Shown: positions 1 to 7,744, counted from the stretch's first letter. The stretch is DNA of 21,315 bases from JAAFIP01 sp031428975 (GCA_031428975.1 JANOYR010000198.1:1-21315); one strand, 5' to 3'. Made by a program: numbers and translations. Notes: a model not told the origin generated them from the sequence alone.

Positions 1-113
1 CGCTTATCCTCGCGAGTCACTGTGAAGTGATCCCAGATCGCATCACATCCAACGAAGTCAAACCCGTGATTCTTAAGGTTCAGCTTGCGCTTTGGTTCGT
101 TCCATGTGAGCAT
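1..113 (-). CDS. brnT: BrnT-family toxin, 5' part only (runs off the left edge)
   Basis: An open frame starts at an ATG at 113 and runs without a stop to the window edge (37 codons). The start of the protein, MLTWNEPKRKLNLKNHGFDF, has the pattern of the BrnT/DUF497 family: a Trp near residue 4, an Asn, then Lys/Asn-His-Gly and a Phe. BrnT proteins are RelE-like ribonucleases of about 90-100 residues, paired with a DNA-binding antitoxin, BrnA, encoded just downstream. That partner would lie outside the window, so neither an intact toxin nor the antitoxin can be confirmed. There is no clear Shine-Dalgarno site, and a promoter-like -10 lies only a few bases upstream, so the message may be nearly leaderless. 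The family call rests on recognition of the N-terminal pattern only. Confidence 0.7.
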   Translation of the reverse strand, partial: MLTWNEPKRKLNLKNHGFDFVGCDAIWDHFTVTREDK

Positions 114-118
114 ACTTA

Positions 119-146
119 ATTGTATCTACAAAATACATAAAAACAA
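119..146 (-). promoter_or_regulatory. Putative brnT promoter with overlapping inverted repeat
   Basis: On the minus strand a -35-like TTGTTT (141-146) and a -10-like TACAAT (119-124) are 16 bases apart, just upstream of the brnT start. The -10 overlaps a perfect small inverted repeat, TTGTA-TC-TACAA (120-131). BrnA antitoxins are known to repress their own operon by binding inverted repeats, so this is a plausible operator. That role is inferred. Confidence 0.4.
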
Positions 147-167
147 GCGGAAGTTTAATGTGGAAGT

Positions 168-205
168 GAGGGGCGCGGTGCGGCTTCATCGCGGCGCGTC
201 CCCTC
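168..205 (-). terminator. GC-rich hairpin downstream of the lipoprotein/Sel1 gene pair
   Basis: GAGGGG-CGCG (168-177) pairs with CGCG-T-CCCCTC (195-205), giving a ten-pair stem with one bulged base and a 17-base loop. It starts 11 bases beyond the stop of the Sel1 gene. No T-run follows on the minus strand, so it would be a weak or factor-assisted terminator, or simply an mRNA-stabilising hairpin. Confidence 0.4.
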
Positions 206-215
206 GACTGTAGGG

Positions 216-653
216 TTAGAGGTCTGGTCGCCCACTATCGGCCGCTCTCTCACGCACAAGCTCGAGCATAAAGTTCTCTATGCTGCTGACAAGCGCTGCG
301 ACTTCGCCAACTTTTTGAGCCATCTGCTCCGCCTGTTTAAGTTTTGATGGACTAGTCATTTCTGCATAGCTACCGAGCATGTCACTGAGTTCTTCCATCG
401 CATCTCGATCCCCACTTCGGAATGCACTCCATAGCAGAAGCAACGCTTGCTTTTGGTCTTGCCCACCACCACGTCCATCAAAGATCATATGAGCTAGCGA
501 CCTTAGCGCACCGGTATGCCCCATCATGGCCGACTGGTGAAAGGCCGCCCTCGCTAGCGTTGCAGCTGAGGGGGATTTGTCCTGCCGCAAGTTGTACTCC
601 ATTCCTTCCGAGTAAAGAGCTTCCGCTGGTGTTGGCGTGCTGTTTGATGTCAT
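216..653 (-). CDS. Small Sel1-like repeat protein
   Basis: A 145-residue protein whose middle (about residues 45-95) has a Sel1/TPR-like pattern. It contains GALRSLAHMIFDGRGG, then KQALLLLWSAFRSGDRDAM, i.e. alternating small and hydrophobic residues with a Gly-rich turn. Sel1 repeats form paired helices used as protein-binding scaffolds; no enzyme motif is visible. A GTG at 728 gives a longer reading of 170 residues. I chose the ATG at 653 because AAGGA lies seven bases before it and the longer form would run into the end of the upstream gene. No signal peptide is evident with this start. It follows the lipoprotein gene by 50 bases and is probably cotranscribed. The partner and pathway are unknown. 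Confidence 0.7.
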   Translation of the reverse strand: MTSNSTPTPAEALYSEGMEYNLRQDKSPSAATLARAAFHQSAMMGHTGALRSLAHMIFDGRGGGQDQKQALLLLWSAFRSGDRDAMEELSDMLGSYAEMTSPSKLKQAEQMAQKVGEVAALVSSIENFMLELVRERAADSGRPDL

Positions 654-703
654 GTGACTGTCCTTATAAGTCTTGGTAGACGGGGTGCTTCCTTGATGGA
701 CTG

Positions 704-1264
704 TTAGCGCGTGATTGTCAGTGGGCACAACTCAGTGGAGCCGATTGTCTGTACTGCCTCACTCCCGAGGCAGCTATAAACGCAGTTATTGTTAAATCCT
801 GAACTCCACTCCCTTTGTTTAAAGCACGTAACTCCAGGGCTGCTAGCGTTGCTGGACGGGCGTTGCGTATTTTGAATTATCCGTTGTTGATTGTAGAGTG
901 ATTGTCGTCTCGCTTGAATTGCATTGAATCGCTGGATTCTTAGGGCATCGAACTCTGCGTATGAAATTTGTTTTCGATCAAGACGCTCGGCTAATGCGAT
1001 GGCAAAGGCGTGGTATTCCTCGTCATCCTGATCAAATTTCCAACTGGTATCAAGATCTGTTCGCTGTGCAAAATATTTGTCTAGGTCTCTTGTCTTCGTG
1101 GCCGCATGTACCCAAGTTATTTCTCCTGCTCTGGCACTTTGTTCTAAACGATTCTTTCCTGTGTCAAACGCATTTTGCACTCTGCGTTCGTCAAGATTCA
1201 GGCCAAGGCCAGCGCAGGCGGACAGCATGCAAAGTATGAGTGCAAGGACGATGGTTTTGAGCAT
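704..1264 (-). CDS. Putative lipoprotein with a Cys-rich C-terminal motif
   Basis: The protein is 186 residues. The start at 1264 is supported by AGAGG six bases upstream and by a lipoprotein signal directly after it: Lys at 3, a hydrophobic stretch and the lipobox LSAC with Cys17. Another in-frame start at 1363 would bury this signal. Residues about 80-125 are charged and helical. The C-terminus carries four cysteines (147, 161, 165, 180) in a compact pattern: CFKQREWSSGFNNNC, CLGSEA and LCPL. I recall this pattern as a recurrent tail in small uncharacterised proteobacterial envelope proteins, and it could form two disulfides in the periplasm. The function is unknown. The gene lies just upstream of the Sel1-repeat gene on the same strand, which suggests the two products act together. 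Confidence 0.75.
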   Translation of the reverse strand: MLKTIVLALILCMLSACAGLGLNLDERRVQNAFDTGKNRLEQSARAGEITWVHAATKTRDLDKYFAQRTDLDTSWKFDQDDEEYHAFAIALAERLDRKQISYAEFDALRIQRFNAIQARRQSLYNQQRIIQNTQRPSSNASSPGVTCFKQREWSSGFNNNCVYSCLGSEAVQTIGSTELCPLTITR

Positions 1265-1641
1265 ATAAGACCTCTTACGAATAGCGTTTATCTGTCGCGC
1301 GACTAAGCTGAAATAAACCAAGAGCGTCTCCTGCGAAAGATAAACCTTGTTGGACTGAGCCACACTAGGTGGTTGCGGGTAAGTGGGATGAAATCCTCAA
1401 CCCGCTTAGGTGCTCAAATTATGACCTACTTTTGATGGCATGCGGTACATGCGGATGCATGCACGAAGTGCATCAGCAGGAAAGTTAATCGGTTTTACAG
1501 CCCTGCCGACAAACGCCTTGGCCACAGCTGTGACCAATTTTGCATGAACCCTTCGACAAGCTCAGGGCGAACGGAAAGTGCAAGAACCCTTCGACAGGCT
1601 CAGGGCGAACGGAAGATGTTTGGCGTGTGAAGGAGGGATGG
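1265..1641. other. Intergenic region between nasA and the lipoprotein gene
   Basis: This 377-base stretch holds no convincing gene. It contains the end region of the nasA transcript, two 31-bp direct repeats (listed separately), and a ten-base perfect palindrome CACAGCTGTG at 1523-1532. It also has a small hairpin ATGCAC-GAA-GTGCAT near 1457-1472, in a patch with recurring CATGCGG words. The lipoprotein promoter should lie in the part nearest 1265, but no convincing -35/-10 pair stands out. Confidence 0.5.
1546..1614. repeat. Two 31-bp direct repeats, 38-bp period
   Basis: The copies at 1546-1576 and 1584-1614 differ at one base (A or G at position 15). The core, CCCTTCGACARGCTCAGGG, is an imperfect palindrome. 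From memory, this core is a short dispersed repeat common between genes in Burkholderiales and some other proteobacteria. It begins about 28 bases past the nasA stop, so it could serve as a 3' end structure for that transcript. The strand is arbitrary. Confidence 0.85.
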
Positions 1642-4470
1642 TTAAGCTGCCACAAGCTGCGGCAAGCTAGTGCGCACTAGCTTTTTCAGCTGCGGTATGC
1701 AGCTGCCGCAATTGGTGCCGCATTGCAAGGCGCTTTGCAATTGCCCCAAACGCTCCGATTCGCTGCCCGTGCAATGCCCAAGCTGGGCTTGAATGGCTGT
1801 TTCGGTTACGTTAAAACAGGTGCAAATCTGCGCCCCTTTCGACTGCACGGCCAAGGGTGCTTTGCCGCCCGGGCTAAGCAGCAAGCGGCCGTAGGCTTGC
1901 GCGTCTAGCCCGTCTTGTAGCAGCGCCTTGATCCACGCCTGTGCGCTGGTGTCGCCCGCTAGCATAAAGGCTTGCAGAGTCACTTTTTGCTGGGCATCGC
2001 GCTGCAAACGCGCGGCGCGGCGCTGGCCTTTTTTGGCGTCGGCATAGTGCAGGGTGTCGGCGGTGGTGAGCCCCATCAGCGCTTCAATTTGGTCCAAAAT
2101 AGCAGCCTCTGGCGCATAGTTGGCAGCGGCTCTAAAAAGCAAGCCTCTTGCGGGCATGGCGGTGTGGGCAGATTCGTCGTCGCTTGTGGTGTCACTCTCG
2201 CGGCCAAAGGGCACACAGGTGGCAAATTCAAATTTTTCCATCAAGGCTTGCAGCGCAGAGCGCGTCTCGTGGGCCGAAGCTTCGGGCAGCCACGCCAGGG
2301 CTACCATGCTCCAAGGCAGCTCGGCTTTTAGGATTTTGACCGCCGCGTGTTTAAGCTCGGGCTGCTTGCTGCTGGGGCAAAAGGCGCTGGTGGTGATGGC
2401 ATTCACTCCGCCCAAACGCTCGCCTGTGCTGCTGCGCCCGCTTAAAAATTGGCTGCCCCAGTGCATGGCAATGAAGGCTTGGCTTAGGCCAATCTCGCTG
2501 CTGGCCTGCACGGGCAGCACAATCGAGCCGCGTTTACTGGTGACGTGGACCAAGTCGCCCTCAGTCAACAGGCGGCGCGTCATGTCTTGAATGTTCATCT
2601 GCACCGTGGGTTCAGCCACGTGGCCAAACAATCGGCCTAGGGTGCCTGTGCGGGTCATGCCGTGCCACTGGTCGCGCAGTCTTCCTGTGTTCAGGCTAAA
2701 GGGGTAGCGCGATTCGCGTGGCTCGGCCACGGGTTTGTACACCGTGTTGACGAAGTTGGCTTTGCCGTCGGCGGTTGGGTACATGCCGTCTTCATACAGG
2801 CGTGCTTTGCCTGTGGTGTCGCCAGCTTTGAACGGCCATTGCTGGGGGCTTTGTTCTAGTATTTCGTAGCTCAGGCCTGTGATGTCCAGGTCGCGGCCTT
2901 GGGTGGAGGCGCGGTGTTCTTGCCAAATGGCTTCGGGGTTTTCGTAGGGGAAAAGCGTTTTAGCGCCGTTTTTCTCTAGTTTTTTAGCAAAATCAACCGC
3001 AATGCTCCAATCGTGCCGCGCTTGCCCAGGTGCGCTCACCGCTGCGCGCACGCGGCTGATGCGGCGCTCGCTGTTGGTGACGGTGCCTTCTTTTTCGCCC
3101 CATGTGGTGGCGGGCAGCAGCAGGTCGGCGTAGGCGCAGGTTTCGGCGGTGGCAAATGCCTCTTGCACCACCACCAGCTCGGCACGCTCTAAGGCGCGGC
3201 GCACGGTGGCTTGGTCGGGCATGGACTGCGCGGGGTTGGTGCAGGCTATCCACAGGGCTTTAATGGAGCCGTCTGCCGCGGCTTGAAACATTTCTACTGC
3301 TGTTTTGCCCGGTTTGCTGGGCACGTCAGCCACGCCCCACAGCGCGGCCACCTCGGCGCGGTGCGCGGGGTTGGCCATGTCGCGGTGGGCGCTGATTAAA
3401 TTGGCCAAGCCTCCCACTTCGCGCCCGCCCATGGCATTGGGCTGACCTGTGAGCGAGAAGGGGGCTGCACCGGGTTTGCCAATCTGGCCAGTGGCCAAGT
3501 GCAGGTTAATCAGCGCTGCGTTTTTGGCCGTGCCACTGCTTGACTGGTTTAGGCCTTGGCAATACAAACTAAGCGTGGCGGCGCTGGTGGCAAAGAGCTT
3601 GGCAGCGGTGAACAAGTCTTCTTTTTTAATGCCGCAAATGGCGCTGACCGCATCGGGTGTGCAGTCGCGCACGGTTGCTTTGAGCGCGTCAAAGCCGTTG
3701 GTGTGGGCGGCGATGTAGGCCGCGTTTGTCCAGCCCTCCCACAGCATAATGTGCAGCAGGCCGTTGAAAAGCATCACATCGGTGCCCGGCTGAATGGGCA
3801 AATACAAGTCGGCAATCTCGGCGGTGTCAGTCTTCCTCGGGTCGCAAAAGATGATTTTTAAATCGGGCTTGTTCTTTTTGGCTTCTTCAATGCGGCGAAA
3901 CAAAATTGGGTGTGCATAGGCCGTGTTGCTGCCGACTATAAAAATGCAGTCAGCGTGGTTCACATCGTCGTAGCATGCGGGCGGCGCGTCGGCACCCAGC
4001 GTTTGCTTGTAGCCCGCCACCGCGCTGCTCATGCACAGGCGCGAGTTGGTGTCGATGTTGTTGGTGCCAATCAAGCCCTTGGCCAGCTTGTTGAATACAT
4101 AATAATCCTCAGTGAGCAATTGCCCGCTGATATAAAAACCTACCGCATCGGGGCCATGCTCTTTGATGATTTGTGCAAAACCAGTGGCTGCAAAATCCAG
4201 CGCATGCTCCCAGCTGGTGGGTTTAGCGGTTTCGCCACGATGCAAACGCTGCATAGGCTGCAAAAGCCGTGTTTGCCGCGTAATGGGGGCGCTGGCGGTG
4301 AGCGCTAAGGTGGAGCCTTTGGAACACAGCTTGCCAAAATTGGCCGGGTGCTCAGGGTCGCCGCGCACACCTGTGATCTGCACGCCATTGCTTTGTATGA
4401 CCACGCCGCAACCCACGCCACAATAGGGGCAGGTGGATTTTGTTTCAGTAAAGGCCATGCCAATGCTCAT
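1642..4470 (-). CDS. nasA: Assimilatory nitrate reductase, catalytic subunit
   Basis: This 942-residue cytoplasmic molybdoenzyme reduces nitrate to nitrite, the first step of nitrate assimilation. The N-terminus has the [4Fe-4S] ligand set CPYCGVGC (Cys14, 17, 21) with Cys49 and the following conserved Lys51. Cys146, in NSRLCMSSA, is the expected molybdenum ligand of the Nap/Nas type. The body matches the molybdopterin oxidoreductase and dinucleotide-binding domains. The last 65 residues add a BFD-like [2Fe-2S] domain (CTC at 883-885, CGSC at 921-924), a feature of the longer NasA proteins that may receive electrons. The ATG at 4470 overlaps the nirD stop by four bases (ATGA), which fixes the start and implies translational coupling. 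The electron donor is not encoded here. Pseudomonas genomes call the equivalent gene nasC. Confidence 0.95.
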   Translation of the reverse strand: MSIGMAFTETKSTCPYCGVGCGVVIQSNGVQITGVRGDPEHPANFGKLCSKGSTLALTASAPITRQTRLLQPMQRLHRGETAKPTSWEHALDFAATGFAQIIKEHGPDAVGFYISGQLLTEDYYVFNKLAKGLIGTNNIDTNSRLCMSSAVAGYKQTLGADAPPACYDDVNHADCIFIVGSNTAYAHPILFRRIEEAKKNKPDLKIIFCDPRKTDTAEIADLYLPIQPGTDVMLFNGLLHIMLWEGWTNAAYIAAHTNGFDALKATVRDCTPDAVSAICGIKKEDLFTAAKLFATSAATLSLYCQGLNQSSSGTAKNAALINLHLATGQIGKPGAAPFSLTGQPNAMGGREVGGLANLISAHRDMANPAHRAEVAALWGVADVPSKPGKTAVEMFQAAADGSIKALWIACTNPAQSMPDQATVRRALERAELVVVQEAFATAETCAYADLLLPATTWGEKEGTVTNSERRISRVRAAVSAPGQARHDWSIAVDFAKKLEKNGAKTLFPYENPEAIWQEHRASTQGRDLDITGLSYEILEQSPQQWPFKAGDTTGKARLYEDGMYPTADGKANFVNTVYKPVAEPRESRYPFSLNTGRLRDQWHGMTRTGTLGRLFGHVAEPTVQMNIQDMTRRLLTEGDLVHVTSKRGSIVLPVQASSEIGLSQAFIAMHWGSQFLSGRSSTGERLGGVNAITTSAFCPSSKQPELKHAAVKILKAELPWSMVALAWLPEASAHETRSALQALMEKFEFATCVPFGRESDTTSDDESAHTAMPARGLLFRAAANYAPEAAILDQIEALMGLTTADTLHYADAKKGQRRAARLQRDAQQKVTLQAFMLAGDTSAQAWIKALLQDGLDAQAYGRLLLSPGGKAPLAVQSKGAQICTCFNVTETAIQAQLGHCTGSESERLGQLQSALQCGTNCGSCIPQLKKLVRTSLPQLVAA

Positions 4471-4853
4471 GCGGCGAGCGATGCTTTCAGCTCGGGTCCT
4501 GCCAGCGGTTTGGGCAAATCAATCGCGTGTGTGGCCAGCTCGTCGGTATTTAAATAGACTTCGCCGTCTGTGACCTGCACCGCAAACTTAGGCGTGCAGC
4601 CTTCGTCAGGTGCGCGTGCGCAGCCATTGCCAAGGCTAATGTTCCAATTGTGCAAAGGGCAGGCCACATGTTCCCCATGCACTATGCCTTGGCTCAGCGG
4701 GCCGCCTTTGTGGGGGCAGCGGTCTAGCAAGGCAAATACCTTGTCCTCAGAATTCCTGAAAACAGCCACGTCCATGCCCTGCGCACGGGTGATTCTGCGA
4801 GAGCCCAGGACGGGGATGTCTTGCACTAGGCAGATTTTTTTCCAATTATTCAT
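4467..4853 (-). CDS. nirD: Nitrite reductase [NAD(P)H] small subunit
   Basis: This 128-residue Rieske-type protein partners NirB in reducing nitrite to ammonium in the cytoplasm. The Rieske cluster ligands are visible as CPHKGG (about residue 47) and CPLHNW (about residue 66), and the length is normal for NirD. The start is not supported by a good Shine-Dalgarno site; only AGAAA lies upstream of the ATG at 4853. The gene is separated from nirB by about 308 bases containing an inverted-repeat element, whereas nirB and nirD usually lie close together. It overlaps nasA by four bases. Its expression probably depends on read-through from the nirB promoter, unless the element supplies a promoter. 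Confidence 0.95.
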   Translation of the reverse strand: MNNWKKICLVQDIPVLGSRRITRAQGMDVAVFRNSEDKVFALLDRCPHKGGPLSQGIVHGEHVACPLHNWNISLGNGCARAPDEGCTPKFAVQVTDGEVYLNTDELATHAIDLPKPLAGPELKASLAA

Positions 4854-4889
4854 GTTTGGTTTCTATTGATGGGTTGAAATCGGACTTGG

Positions 4890-5142
4890 CCGGACGCAGA
4901 GGACGCAAAGGTTACGCAGAGGACGCAAAAGAATACCGAAAAAATACAAAATTATGAAAATTACATGCAATGTCATCGTCATATGGTGATGTGTTGCTAT
5001 TAAAAAAGAATATAAATTTTTTGTTTTTATTTAACTTTTTACTTTTTGGATTCGCTAATTTTCCGAAGAGCGAAACCATTAAATATTTTTTGGTATTCCT
5101 TTTGCGTCTTCTGCGTAACCTTTGCGTCTTCTGCGTCCGGAA
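4890..5142. repeat. Inverted-repeat (MITE-like) element between nirB and nirD
   Basis: The outer arms, 4890-4944 and 5086-5140, are 55 bases each. They are reverse complements apart from two substitutions and a one-base shift. Each arm contains a roughly 20-base unit repeated twice in tandem (core ACGCAGAGGACGCAAA). The 141-base interior is very A+T rich and holds no believable gene. ACTTGG lies directly outside the left arm (4884-4889) and two bases outside the right arm (5143-5148), which could be a target-site duplication. There is no transposase, so if mobile it would be non-autonomous. The element begins about 20 bases past the nirB stop. Transcribed, it could fold into a long hairpin and affect read-through to nirD-nasA. 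The flanking bases of 4854-5161 hold nothing else visible. Confidence 0.85.
4970..5008 (+). repeat. Dispersed 39-bp motif, copy A
   Basis: This copy lies inside the A+T-rich centre of the inverted-repeat element. It reads ATGTCATCGTCATATGGT, then eight variable bases, then GCTATTAAAAAA. Copies B (16260) and C (17976) share the two conserved blocks with exactly the same spacing: GCTAT begins at motif position 27 in all three. Confidence 0.6.
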
Positions 5143-5161
5143 ACTTGGTATTAAAAAGCCC

Positions 5162-7594
5162 TCAAACCGCAATAGCCTCAAACTGCCGCGTATCCACAGA
5201 TGCCTTGTCAAACTCAAACCAAGGATCGGGCTCGCCGTCTAATGCGAATTGCAGTCGTTCCCACAGCGCTTTGCGCCCTTCGTGGTCGTCCAGAATTTTC
5301 TTTTTCACGTAGTCCAAGCCCACGCGCGATACGTAATGCACGGTGCGCTCTAGATACCAGCCCTCTTGGCGGTACAACTCACAAAAAGCGCCCGTGTATT
5401 CCAGCACTTCAGCAGGTGTTTTGAGCTTGGTAAAAAAGTGTGCCACTTCGGTTTTAATGCCGCCGTTGCCCGCCACATACATTTCCCAGCCGCTGTCTAC
5501 GCCTATGATGCCCACGTCTTTGATACCTGCTTCGGCGCAGTTGCGGGGGCAGCCGCTGACTGCAAACTTTACTTTGTGGGGGGCATACATGCGCCACATG
5601 GCGCGTTCTAGGTCTTTGCCCATTTGGGTGCTGTCTTGCGTGCCCATGCGGCACCACTCGCTGCCCACGCAGGTTTTCACCGTGCGCAGTGCCTTGGCAT
5701 AGGCGTGGCCGCTGGGCATGCCGATGTCTTTCCAGACATTAACCAAGTCTTCTTTTTTCACGCCCAGCAAGTCAATGCGCTGGCCGCCTGTGACCTTCAC
5801 AGTAGGTATTTTGTATTTGTCCACCGCATCGGCAATGCGGCGCAGTTCGCTGGAAGTGGTCTCGCCCCCCCACATGCGCGGAATCACGCTGTAGGTGCCA
5901 TCTTTTTGGATGTTGGCATGGCTGCGCTCGTTGATGAAGCGGCTTTGTGGGTCGTCTTTGGCCTCTTTGGGCCACGAGCTGGTTACATAATAATTAAGCG
6001 CAGGGCGGCAGCTCGCGCAGCCGTTGGGCGTTTTCCACTCTAAAAATGATTGCACTGCGCCGATGCTGAGAAGCTTGTTGGCCACAATCGCCTCGCGCAC
6101 AGCTTGGTGGCCATGGTCGGTGCAGGCGCACATGGCTTTGAGCTTGGGCGCGGCTGAATAATCACCGCCAGCGGTGAACATCAATATTTGCTCCACCAGA
6201 CCTGTGCATGAACCACACGACGCGCTGGCCTTGGTGTGTTTACGCACTTCGTCTAAGGTGAACAGGCCTTTTTCTTTGATGGCTTTGCAGATTGCGCCTT
6301 TCTTCACGCCGTTGCAGCCGCACACCTCGGCATCGTCGGGCATAGTGGCGGCTTTGCTGTGGCCTTCGTGGCCCACATCGCCAATATTGCTCTCGCCAAA
6401 CATCAGTTTGTCGCGGATATCGGCCACGCTGCGGCCATCGCGCAGCAGTTTGAAGTAATAGCTGCCGTCTACGGTGTCGCCATACAGGCATGCGCCAACA
6501 AGCTTGTCGTCTTTGAGCACGAGTTTTTTATACACGCCGCCAAAGGGGTCGCTCATGATGATTTCTTCGCAGCCTTCGCCGCCTTGAAAATCGCCTGCGC
6601 TGAACAGGTCAATGCCTGTGACTTTGAGCTTGGTGGAAGTCAGCGAGCCTGTGTAACGGCCAATGCCAAACTGCGCCAAATGGTTGGCCGCCACCTTGGC
6701 TTGCTCAAAAAGCGGTGCAACCAGGCCATAGGCGATGCCGCGGTGCGCAGCGCATTCGCCCACCGAGTAAATACGCGCATCGGTCACGGTTTGCATGGTG
6801 TCATTGACCACAATGCCTTTGTTGCAATGCAGGCGCATGGACTCGGCCAAAGCCGTGTTGGGGCGAATCCCCACCGCCATCACCACCAAGTCGGTAGGAA
6901 TCTCAGTGCCATCTTTGAACTGCAGCGCCATCACACGCCCGTCTTTGTCGGGAATCAGGGCTTGGGTTTGGCCGCCCATGACGAACTTGAGGCCACGTTC
7001 TTCTAATGATTTTTGCAGCAATCCGCCGGCTACCGCATCAAGCTGGCGCTCCATTAGCGTGGGCATGACGTGGATCACGGTCACGTCCATGCCGCGCAGC
7101 ATCAGGCCATTGGCCGCCTCTAGGCCGAGCAAGCCGCCGCCAATCACCACAGCGCGTTTGTATTTGGCCGATGCCTCGATCATGGTGTTGGTATCCGCTA
7201 TGTCGCGGTAGGCAATGACGCCATCCAAGTCTTTGCCCGGAATCGGCAAGATGAAGGGGTTCGAGCCTGTACACATCAGCAAGCGGTCGTATTCCACCTC
7301 AGTGCCGTCGTCCGCACGCACAATACGTTTGACGCGGTCTACCTCCACCACTTTTTTGCCCGCATAAAGCTGGATGTTGTTGTCTTTGTACCAATCCCAA
7401 GAGTTGAGCACAATTTCATCCAGCGTTTGCTCGCCTGCCAACACGGGGCTGAGCAAAATACGGTTGTAGTTAGGGTGCGGCTCTGCGCCAAACACCGTCA
7501 CATCGTACAACTCTGGGGCAATTTTAAGCAGCTCTTCAATGGTGCGCACACCTGCCATGCCATTGCCCACCATCACTAATCTTGATTTCTTCAC
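5162..7594 (-). CDS. nirB: Assimilatory nitrite reductase [NAD(P)H], large subunit
   Basis: This protein reduces nitrite to ammonium with six electrons from NAD(P)H through FAD, Fe-S clusters and siroheme. It has 810 residues from the GTG at 7594, which is preceded by GGAGG at a six-base spacing. A longer reading from 7711 would run over the promoter and is rejected. Domains in order: FAD-binding GNGMAG (10-15); NAD(P)H-binding IGGGLLGLEA (151-160); a BFD [2Fe-2S] domain (Cys425, 427, 460, 463); a second BFD-like motif (Cys489, 491, 526, 529); and the nitrite/sulfite reductase domain with [4Fe-4S]-siroheme ligands Cys642, 648, 682 and 686. It is the first gene of the nirB-nirD-nasA unit. A sigma-54 promoter directly upstream suggests nitrogen-limitation control. 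Confidence 0.95.
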   Translation of the reverse strand: MKKSRLVMVGNGMAGVRTIEELLKIAPELYDVTVFGAEPHPNYNRILLSPVLAGEQTLDEIVLNSWDWYKDNNIQLYAGKKVVEVDRVKRIVRADDGTEVEYDRLLMCTGSNPFILPIPGKDLDGVIAYRDIADTNTMIEASAKYKRAVVIGGGLLGLEAANGLMLRGMDVTVIHVMPTLMERQLDAVAGGLLQKSLEERGLKFVMGGQTQALIPDKDGRVMALQFKDGTEIPTDLVVMAVGIRPNTALAESMRLHCNKGIVVNDTMQTVTDARIYSVGECAAHRGIAYGLVAPLFEQAKVAANHLAQFGIGRYTGSLTSTKLKVTGIDLFSAGDFQGGEGCEEIIMSDPFGGVYKKLVLKDDKLVGACLYGDTVDGSYYFKLLRDGRSVADIRDKLMFGESNIGDVGHEGHSKAATMPDDAEVCGCNGVKKGAICKAIKEKGLFTLDEVRKHTKASASCGSCTGLVEQILMFTAGGDYSAAPKLKAMCACTDHGHQAVREAIVANKLLSIGAVQSFLEWKTPNGCASCRPALNYYVTSSWPKEAKDDPQSRFINERSHANIQKDGTYSVIPRMWGGETTSSELRRIADAVDKYKIPTVKVTGGQRIDLLGVKKEDLVNVWKDIGMPSGHAYAKALRTVKTCVGSEWCRMGTQDSTQMGKDLERAMWRMYAPHKVKFAVSGCPRNCAEAGIKDVGIIGVDSGWEMYVAGNGGIKTEVAHFFTKLKTPAEVLEYTGAFCELYRQEGWYLERTVHYVSRVGLDYVKKKILDDHEGRKALWERLQFALDGEPDPWFEFDKASVDTRQFEAIAV

Positions 7595-7624
7595 GCCAAA
7601 CCTCCGGGTTAATACCCAATAGCT

Positions 7625-7640
7625 TGCAATTGGCGTGCCA
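7625..7640 (-). promoter_or_regulatory. Sigma-54 promoter of nirB
   Basis: On the minus strand the bases read TGGCACG-CCAA-TTGCA, matching the sigma-54 consensus TGGCACR-N4-TTGCW at every fixed position, with the required GG-N10-GC spacing. Initiation would fall near 7614, leaving a leader of about 20 bases that contains the GGAGG ribosome site of the GTG start. Confidence 0.85.
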
Positions 7641-7647
7641 AGCTGGG

Positions 7648-7675
7648 AAATGGTGCATTGCACCATTTGGGTGCG
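7648..7675 (-). promoter_or_regulatory. NtrC-like binding site and palindrome upstream of nirB
   Basis: Positions 7659-7675 read, on the plus strand, TGCACCATTTGGGTGCG. This resembles the NtrC consensus TGCACCANNNTGGTGCA, with two differences. It overlaps a perfect palindrome at 7648-7668 with ten-base arms (AAATGGTGCA and its complement) around one central base, so three half-sites lie side by side. The 17-base site is centred about 53 bases upstream of the predicted start. That is closer than most NtrC enhancers but on the correct side of the sigma-54 promoter. Confidence 0.6.
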
Positions 7676-7744
7676 TGGCGGCAGACGGTTTATTCTGTCC
7701 CCTCCCCACATTGTGCGCAGTGCGTACTTTTGGTTCGCAAAAGC

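Noticed and set aside
1523..1532. CACAGCTGTG palindrome as a regulator site
   Set aside because: A ten-base palindrome alone is easily chance, and it is not tied to a recognisable promoter.
1972..4308. Several long plus-strand open frames opposite nasA
   Set aside because: They are antisense shadows of a high-G+C coding frame with a fully conserved protein on the other strand.
4912..5217. Open frames on both strands spanning the nirB-nirD gap
   Set aside because: They translate the inverted-repeat arms and A+T-rich core into Lys/Asn/Phe- and Arg-rich runs, and overlap nirB; not protein-like.
7595..7711. A 39-residue N-terminal extension of NirB from an upstream start
   Set aside because: It would translate the sigma-54 promoter and NtrC-like site, and the GTG at 7594 has a strong GGAGG site.
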